In this document: positions 7,100-10,860 of the stretch, piece after piece
Layout of the letters: each line of letters begins with the position of its first letter
Numbering within the stretch: the first letter of the stretch is position 1
NCBI GenBank assembly: GCA_964388665.1
Contig: CAYMBJ010000105.1
Location: 1 to 10,860 of the forward strand
Source: CALCCV01 sp964388665
Lineage (GTDB): Bacteria > Bdellovibrionota > Bdellovibrionia > Bdellovibrionales > Bdellovibrionaceae
Direction of reading: 5' to 3'
DNA length: 10,860 nt
The notes under the pieces: generated by a model
Seen by the model: the letters and a program-made list of their open reading frames with translations, nothing else
Databases searched by the model: none
Told to the model about the DNA's origin: nothing
Made by a program: the position numbers and the translations under genes

Positions 7100-7627
7100 A
7101 TGAATGCAGTACCTGTTGCAAAAGTCATGAGAGCCCAGGGCCTCCAAGGCGCCCTCCGCGTGCAAATTTTCGCTAAAGAGGCGGAGTCTCTCGCCGGCCT
7201 CAAAAAACTGCAACTTCAATTGAAGTCTGGTGAAATTCAAGAGTTCACGTTAAATTCCATAACGCCAGCTTCTGGCCAAAGTTTTATTTTTAATTTGGCT
7301 GAATCTAAAGATCGCAATTTTTCGGAATCACTGGTTGGCGCCGTCATTTTGGTGCCGGAAGATCACTTTGTCTCTGAACCTGGAGAGCGAATTTTTTTAC
7401 GCGAGATGCTCGATTTCGCAGTTGTTGATCTTGCCACTCAAGAGCACATTGGCCAGATCAAGGAGTTCTCGTCCAACGGTCCTCAAGATTTACTCGGAAT
7501 TCATTTTGCCAATCAAAGGATCTGGATTCCTTTCGTTGAAGAGCTGGTCCCCAATATCGATTACGAGCAGAAAATCGTATCTTTGAATCTTCCCGAGGGT
7601 ATGTTAGAGCTCGCGGAAAAGTTGTGA
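7100..7627 (+). CDS. rimM: 16S rRNA processing / 30S maturation factor RimM
   Basis: A 175-aa RimM, which binds the 30S head through S19 and assists late 30S maturation. The N-terminal RimM domain (about 5-87) opens with PVAKVMRAQGLQGALRV, the family's hGlrGe-type motif. The PRC-barrel domain (about 93-172) shows EPGERIFLREML, the hIGQIKEF strand, WIPFVEELVP and the terminal LPEGMLEL. Length is typical. The ATG at 7100 fits the domain start, but no Shine-Dalgarno sequence is visible just upstream, in contrast to ffh, khpA and rplS. The stop overlaps the trmD start as GTGA (7624-7627), so the two are translationally coupled. Confidence 0.93.
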   Translation: MNAVPVAKVMRAQGLQGALRVQIFAKEAESLAGLKKLQLQLKSGEIQEFTLNSITPASGQSFIFNLAESKDRNFSESLVGAVILVPEDHFVSEPGERIFLREMLDFAVVDLATQEHIGQIKEFSSNGPQDLLGIHFANQRIWIPFVEELVPNIDYEQKIVSLNLPEGMLELAEKL

Positions 7628-9195
7628 ATTTCAAAATCATATCATTGTTTCCAGAGGTCATTCATCACTATCTGTCTTCAGGGGTGATAGGCAAAGCCGC
7701 AAGCAAAGGCGTGTTTAGCTATGAGGTGATCAATCCGCGTGATTTTGCCACTGGCGTTCATAAGGCGGTTGATGACCGCCCCTTTGGTGGTGGCGACGGC
7801 ATGGTCATGACATGGTCGCCGCTTCGCGAGGCGATTGAATTTGCATTGGCCAATTCATTGACTAACAAATGCAAATCCCGACTGATCTACCTGAGTCCTC
7901 AAGGGCGGCTTTGGAACCAAGAGATGGTCAAGGAGTTCCATAAGTGCTCCATCGGTGCACCTGACCGTGCAAGTATCGATATGCAAATCGAATCTGGTTT
8001 AGACAGCGAAGCGGTAATGATTTTGATTTCAGGTCGCTATGCCGGGATCGATCAGCGCTTTTTTAGTCATTACCAAATCGAAGAAATCTCCATCGGTGAT
8101 TATGTGCTCTCTGGTGGGGAGCTGCCAGCCTTGGTGCTTCTGGAAAGCCTGGTGCGGACGCTGCCAGGAGCGCTGGGCAACGCGGACTCGGCGCCCAGCG
8201 ATAGCTTGTGGCAGGGATGGCTTGAGGCGCCCCAGTTCACTCGCCCAGCCAGTGCCGAAGCTGCGCCTGGGGCGACGTCTGCACCAAGATCTGGAGTGGT
8301 GTCGGGAGCACTGCCGGGGCCGGTCCCGGCAGTGCTCCTTGAGGGAAATCATCGTGAGATTGCTGAGTTTCGTGACCTGGTGGCAAAAATCATCACTCAC
8401 AAAAAGCGCCCGGATCTAGCCAGGCCGCTGCTGGCAAGAATGTCTGTGGAGGATGTGCGGCAGGTGACTCAGGCCTTGCAAAAGTGGAGCGAGCCGGCGC
8501 GCTTGTGCAATTTGCAGCTCTGTGGCTTGGCTGTGACAGACGTGCAAAATTTTCAGGTGGAGCTGTGCTCTTTGCAGAGCAGAAGCGCGGGTGACTCAAA
8601 GTCGGTGAGCCCAACTGCACACCCACGGGTGGCCATCGCTTTGTTGCACTATCCCATCCTTGATCGGCTGCAAAACATTGTTAGCACCAACATCACCAAT
8701 TTTGACATTCATGACATCGCAAGAGCAGCAAAAACCTATGGCGTGGATGCCTACTATTTGATCCATCCCATGCGCGATCAGTTAATGTTTGTCGAAAGGG
8801 TGCTCGATCACTGGCGGGTGGGTTCGGGAGCTGATTTTAATCCTTCTCGCAAGGTGGCGCTGGAGCCTGTAAAAACTGCGGCATCACTGGAGAGCGCGCT
8901 GCAGGCCTGGACGCAGACGCTCCCAGCGGGCAGCAGCCCGCGAGTCGTCGCCACTCATGCGCGCACGATTCCAGGTGCCCATCAGCTTAAATCATTTGCA
9001 GAAATTCGCGAAGAATTGGCCTCTGGAGTGCCGATTTTCATTGTTTTCGGTACCGGCTCTGGGCTTAGCGACGAAATGATGCTCCGTTGTGACAGCATTT
9101 TAGAGCCAATTCGTGGGGCTCCACCGCAGGATTTTCGTCATCTTTCTGTTCGATCTGCAGTGAGTATCATTCTTGACCGCCTGCTAGGTGCGTGA
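7624..9195 (+). CDS. trmD: TrmD tRNA m1G37 methyltransferase fused to a second SPOUT RNA methyltransferase domain
   Basis: At 523 aa this is about twice the length of an ordinary TrmD. Residues 1-285 are TrmD, which methylates N1 of G37 in tRNAs with SAM: ISLFPE (6-11), FGGGDGMVM (54-62), YLSPQG (89-94), the knot segment SIGDYVLSGGELPA (156-169), the expected catalytic Asp193 in PSDS, Arg178, FTRP (205-208), LLEGNH (238-243) and KRPDL. Residues 333-523 match the Methyltrn_RNA_4 (PF09936) family of predicted alpha/beta-knot methyltransferases: ALLHYP, TNFDIHDIARAAKTYGV, HWRVGSGADFNPSRK, FGTGSGL, LEPIRG and HLSVRSAVSIILDRLLG. A Cys/Ser-rich linker (about 286-332) joins them. Oddities are extra residues near 107-127 and 209-233, GRYAG where GRYEG is usual, and GGGDG for GGGPG. 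GTG 7624 overlaps the rimM stop. The second domain's substrate is unknown. Confidence 0.92.
   Translation: MNFKIISLFPEVIHHYLSSGVIGKAASKGVFSYEVINPRDFATGVHKAVDDRPFGGGDGMVMTWSPLREAIEFALANSLTNKCKSRLIYLSPQGRLWNQEMVKEFHKCSIGAPDRASIDMQIESGLDSEAVMILISGRYAGIDQRFFSHYQIEEISIGDYVLSGGELPALVLLESLVRTLPGALGNADSAPSDSLWQGWLEAPQFTRPASAEAAPGATSAPRSGVVSGALPGPVPAVLLEGNHREIAEFRDLVAKIITHKKRPDLARPLLARMSVEDVRQVTQALQKWSEPARLCNLQLCGLAVTDVQNFQVELCSLQSRSAGDSKSVSPTAHPRVAIALLHYPILDRLQNIVSTNITNFDIHDIARAAKTYGVDAYYLIHPMRDQLMFVERVLDHWRVGSGADFNPSRKVALEPVKTAASLESALQAWTQTLPAGSSPRVVATHARTIPGAHQLKSFAEIREELASGVPIFIVFGTGSGLSDEMMLRCDSILEPIRGAPPQDFRHLSVRSAVSIILDRLLGA
8171..8200 (+). repeat. 8-bp inverted repeat inside trmD
   Basis: CGCTGGGC (8171-8178) and GCCCAGCG (8193-8200) are perfect complements around a 14-nt loop. 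They lie in codons for the conserved LGNADSAPSDS region just before the expected catalytic Asp, so coincidence is possible. Confidence 0.6.
8305..8338 (+). repeat. Perfect 14-bp palindrome inside trmD
   Basis: GGAGCACTGCCGGG (8305-8318) and CCCGGCAGTGCTCC (8325-8338) are perfect complements around the 6-nt loop gccggt; G-T pairs at both ends could extend the stem to 16. The right arm encodes the conserved PAVLL that precedes the EGNH motif. The left arm encodes GALPG, within residues (209-233) mostly extra relative to ordinary TrmD. No T-run follows, so it is not a standard terminator. Confidence 0.92.
8566..8581 (+). repeat. 6-bp hairpin in the trmD linker
   Basis: TGCTCT (8566-8571) and AGAGCA (8576-8581) flank a 4-nt loop, in the region encoding the linker between the two methyltransferase domains. 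Short enough to occur by chance. Confidence 0.4.
8926..8941 (+). repeat. 6-bp GC hairpin in the second trmD domain
   Basis: GCGGGC (8926-8931) and GCCCGC (8936-8941) flank the loop AGCA. The codons read LPAGSSPR, a variable loop of the C-terminal domain. Could be chance in GC-rich DNA. Confidence 0.4.
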
Positions 9196-9251
9196 TAGTT
9201 CACTAGCCTGTTTATTTGATGAGATATAGAAACCTCATAGTGATTTATATA

Positions 9252-9277
9252 TTTGAATCTTTATTTTGAATCTAGGA
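9252..9277 (+). repeat. Imperfect 13-nt tandem repeat before rplS
   Basis: tttgaatct occurs at 9252-9260 and 9265-9273, a 13-nt period with four mismatched positions at the end of each unit. The second copy runs into the AGGAGAG ribosome-binding site of rplS. It sits in an AT-rich 92-nt leader with several TATA-like hexamers (9245-9253) but no convincing -35. Confidence 0.5.
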
Positions 9278-9287
9278 GAGATATAAA

Positions 9288-9791
9288 ATGGCCGGCAGCA
9301 AAGCTTCACCAAAAAAGACACCCCGAACCGCAAAAAAAGCAAAATCTTCTGGTGAGCCTCAGGGTGAAACCAATCTGATTCGCCGCTTGACTGTCAAGCC
9401 ACGTCGAGAAAGCTTTCCTGAATTCAGTTCTGGCGATACGCTCAATGTTTATATCAAAGTCAAAGAGGGCGATAAAGAGCGCGTTCAGCTGTTCAAAGGC
9501 ACAGTGATTAAAGTTCAAGGCTCAGGCGCACAGCGATGCTTTACAGTGCGAAAGGTTTCTGCCGGAGTTGGCGTAGAGAAGACCTTTCCCTTTTCTTCAC
9601 CAGCGCTTGATCGCATAGAGTTGGTTGCTAAAGGTAAAGTTCGTCGCGCAAGGCTTTTTTACCTTAGAAATCTTGAAGGTCGAGCTGCTAAAATCGTTTC
9701 TGACCTTTACATTCAAAAAACAGACAAGGACTCCAGCTCGACTGAAAGTGCTGCAAATGAAGATGCTGCCGCGGCAAAATCAGCAGAGTAA
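9288..9791 (+). CDS. rplS: 50S ribosomal protein L19 with N- and C-terminal extensions
   Basis: A 167-aa L19, a large-subunit protein at the 30S-50S interface; ordinary L19 is about 115-130 aa. The core (about 29-140) shows FPEFSSGDTLNVYIKVKEG, QLFKGTVIKVQG, FTVRKVSAGVGVEKTFP, the SPALDRIEL strand and RRARLFYLRNLEGRAAKI. Before it is a Lys/Ala/Ser/Pro-rich basic extension of about 28 residues (KKTPRTAKKAK), and after it an acidic Ser/Ala-rich tail of about 27 residues ending AAAAKSAE. AGGAGAG (9274-9280) lies 7 nt before the ATG, supporting the extended start, and no better internal start is evident. rnhB follows after 23 nt. Confidence 0.95.
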   Translation: MAGSKASPKKTPRTAKKAKSSGEPQGETNLIRRLTVKPRRESFPEFSSGDTLNVYIKVKEGDKERVQLFKGTVIKVQGSGAQRCFTVRKVSAGVGVEKTFPFSSPALDRIELVAKGKVRRARLFYLRNLEGRAAKIVSDLYIQKTDKDSSSTESAANEDAAAAKSAE

Positions 9792-9814
9792 TTAGAAGCC
9801 AGAGGTCACGGGAT

Positions 9815-10456
9815 GTGATGGATAAAGTCGACGAATGGAAATTTGGTCCATTCCCACTGGCTTGTGTTGATGAAGTTGGACGTGGATGCTTGGCCGGTCC
9901 CGTGTATGCTGTTGCCGTTTCTCCTCGCGCTAAACCACCTCGCGGGTTATTTTGTGACTCTAAGCTGCTATCTGCTGAAAAACGAAAATCACTCATATCT
10001 GTCATTGAAGAGCATTTTTTTGTCGGTCTGGGCATTGCTTCGGTCGAGGAGATCAATGCCATTAATATTCTTCAAGCCTCTTTGCTGGCGATGAAGAGAG
10101 CGGTCGGGCGGCTGCCCTTGGTACCGAACCACCTTTTGATCGACGGCAATATGAAAATTCCCAACATTAAAATTCAGCAAACGACTCTAATCAAAGGCGA
10201 TCTGCGTTCTGAGTGGATTGGTGCTGCCAGCATCTTTGCAAAAGTTAAGCGAGATGATTGGATGGCCATACAAGCAAAAAAATATCCTCAATATGGTTTT
10301 GAAAAGCACAAGGGCTACGGCACAGAAGAGCACCGCCGCCAAATCAGTGCCTGCGGACCCTGTCTCCTGCATAGAGCTGGGTTCAGGGGAGTCAAAGAGT
10401 GGTTGCAGTCGCCACCGCGGGAGAGAGATCGAAGTCAGAGCGAAGCGCTTTCTTGA
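9815..10456 (+). CDS. rnhB: Ribonuclease HII
   Basis: A 213-aa RNase HII that cuts RNA in RNA-DNA hybrids and starts removal of single ribonucleotides from DNA. The metal-binding acidic residues are visible: Asp19 and Glu20 in DEVGRGCLAGP, Asp110 in LLIDGN and Asp129 in IKGDLRSE. Supporting motifs are CDSKLL (47-52), GAASIFAKVKRD (136-147) and KHKGYGTEEH (164-173). The start may be GTG 9815 or the adjacent ATG 9818; AGAGG at 9801-9805 is 9 or 12 nt away. The last 15 or so residues after VKEWLQ (SPPRERDRSQ and on) look nonconserved and are read from the same DNA as the start of yraN in another frame. Confidence 0.94.
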   Translation: MMDKVDEWKFGPFPLACVDEVGRGCLAGPVYAVAVSPRAKPPRGLFCDSKLLSAEKRKSLISVIEEHFFVGLGIASVEEINAINILQASLLAMKRAVGRLPLVPNHLLIDGNMKIPNIKIQQTTLIKGDLRSEWIGAASIFAKVKRDDWMAIQAKKYPQYGFEKHKGYGTEEHRRQISACGPCLLHRAGFRGVKEWLQSPPRERDRSQSEALS

Positions 10457-10751
10457 GTCCCAGGCTTGGTGCGTTTGCGCAACTAATGTGGTATCGCCTT
10501 ATGCTGAGCTTGACATCCTAGCGGTGCACCAAGATTTGGGCGTTGCCATCTTTGAAGTGAAGTCCTCATTTCATTCCGACTACAAATGTTATCGCCTGAG
10601 TCCCAAGCAGAGACGGAGATTGATGCGGGCCCGCCACTGGCTGGAAAATGAACTTGCAGAAAAGCATGAGACGGTGCCGGTGAGCTTGTTTCTTGTTTTG
10701 GTGGAAGGTGATGATGAGGTGCAAATTCTTGAAGCTGACGAGTTCATTTAA
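10347..10751 (+). CDS. yraN: YraN/UPF0102 endonuclease-fold protein (start uncertain)
   Basis: A PD-(D/E)XK-fold protein of the YraN (UPF0102) family, which usually follows rnhB; its function is not established. From GTG 10347 it is 134 aa. The family core starts at GREIEVRAKRFL (25-36), then N..SPYAELDILAV with Glu54 and Asp56, IFEVKSS with Glu70 and Lys72 as the expected ExK, and the KQRRRLMRARHWL helix. The start is unclear: the in-frame candidates upstream of the core are GTG 10347, CTG 10377 and more distant ATG 10293 and 10218, all inside rnhB. GTG 10347 gives a 110-nt out-of-frame overlap but has no good ribosome-binding site. A good AGGGGAG (10385-10391) has no in-frame ATG, GTG or TTG after it. 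The family call is firm; the start is a guess. Confidence 0.82.
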   Translation: MPADPVSCIELGSGESKSGCSRHRGREIEVRAKRFLESQAWCVCATNVVSPYAELDILAVHQDLGVAIFEVKSSFHSDYKCYRLSPKQRRRLMRARHWLENELAEKHETVPVSLFLVLVEGDDEVQILEADEFI

Positions 10752-10762
10752 ACACGCCCTAG

Positions 10763-10860
10763 TGCTTTGTCAGGAGAGTTTTTTCTAGACGCGAGGAGGA
10801 CGCTATATGAATAATACCGCGACGACGAAGCAACAACGAAAAAACTTTCCTGACAAAGCA
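10763..10860 (+). repeat. 23-bp inverted repeat enclosing a gene start
   Basis: The left arm (10763-10785, beginning TGCTTTGTCAGGA and ending GTTTTTTC) and right arm (10838-10860, ending TCCTGACAAAGCA) are complementary at 22 of 23 positions; the exception is a G-T pair at 10776/10847. The 52-nt interior holds AGGAGGA (10794-10800) and the ATG at 10807. The right arm lies in codons 11-18 of the gene. It ends at the last base of the window, so it may extend further. The form fits a regulatory mRNA hairpin, a 98-bp MITE-like element, or a recombination site. Confidence 0.88.
10807..10860 (+). CDS. Start of an unrecognised gene, cut by the window edge
   Basis: An open frame starts at ATG 10807 and runs off the window, reading MNNTATTKQQRKNFPDKA, a polar, basic N-terminus with no signal peptide or family match I recognise. 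AGGAGGA (10794-10800), the best ribosome-binding site of the window, is 6 nt before the ATG. The start sits inside the loop of the 23-bp inverted repeat and the frame reads through the right arm. If that repeat is a mobile palindrome this frame could be accidental, but the spacing of the ribosome-binding site argues for a real gene. Confidence 0.6.
   Translation, partial: MNNTATTKQQRKNFPDKA

Noticed and set aside
6620..7240. 206-codon open frame on the minus strand across khpA, the gap and the rimM start
   Set aside because: It is antisense to two well-supported genes, has no recognisable domain, and long antisense frames are expected by codon bias.
8039..8419. 126-codon plus-strand frame overlapping trmD
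   Set aside because: It is Arg/Cys/Trp-rich, overlaps a conserved coding region in another frame and lacks any motif.
9219..9238. ATGAG ... CTCAT inverted repeat after trmD as a terminator
   Set aside because: Only 5 AT-rich pairs around a 10-nt loop, with no T-run after it.
1..10860. CRISPR array, prophage genes, toxin-antitoxin pair or complete insertion sequence
   Set aside because: None was found: no regularly spaced repeats, and no transposase, integrase or Cas motifs in any supported gene. The inverted repeat at the right edge is the only possible trace of a mobile element.

Overview
The window is a bacterial housekeeping segment with roughly even base composition. The order ffh - rpsP - khpA - rimM - trmD - rplS - rnhB - yraN is the conserved translation and protein-export cluster found in proteobacteria and in Bdellovibrio- or delta-type lineages. 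A predicted SPOUT RNA methyltransferase, which in delta-type genomes often sits between trmD and rplS, is here fused to the C-terminus of TrmD. Together with the gene order this suggests Bdellovibrionota or a related delta-type lineage. That placement is an inference; no 16S gene is present.

Layout. Positions 74-1006 (minus) encode TrhO, a tRNA U34 hydroxylase, divergent from prfC (RF3, 1102-2709). A YadG/YadH-type ABC-2 exporter (2714-4467) follows prfC almost without a gap. Then comes ffh (4570-5988), followed by rpsP, khpA, rimM, the trmD fusion, rplS, rnhB and yraN. The window ends with the start of an unrecognised gene at 10807, which has a strong ribosome-binding site. Every gene except trhO is on the plus strand.

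Function. Most products serve the ribosome or RNA: RF3 recycles release factors, Ffh targets nascent membrane proteins, S16 and L19 are ribosomal proteins, RimM matures 30S subunits, TrmD makes m1G37 in tRNA, TrhO modifies U34 and KhpA binds RNA. RnhB removes ribonucleotides from DNA. YadGH is the only transport system.

I see no defence system, prophage, CRISPR array or complete transposon. The unusual signals are structural. (1) A 23-bp inverted repeat with one mismatch encloses the ribosome-binding site and start codon of the last gene and ends exactly at the window edge. (2) A perfect 14-bp palindrome inside trmD coincides with a family-atypical insertion. (3) TrmD is fused to a second methyltransferase domain. 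(4) yraN has no conventional start outside rnhB. (5) Tandem repeats of 13-17 bp occur in three intergenic regions. (6) Unusually long gaps flank khpA.
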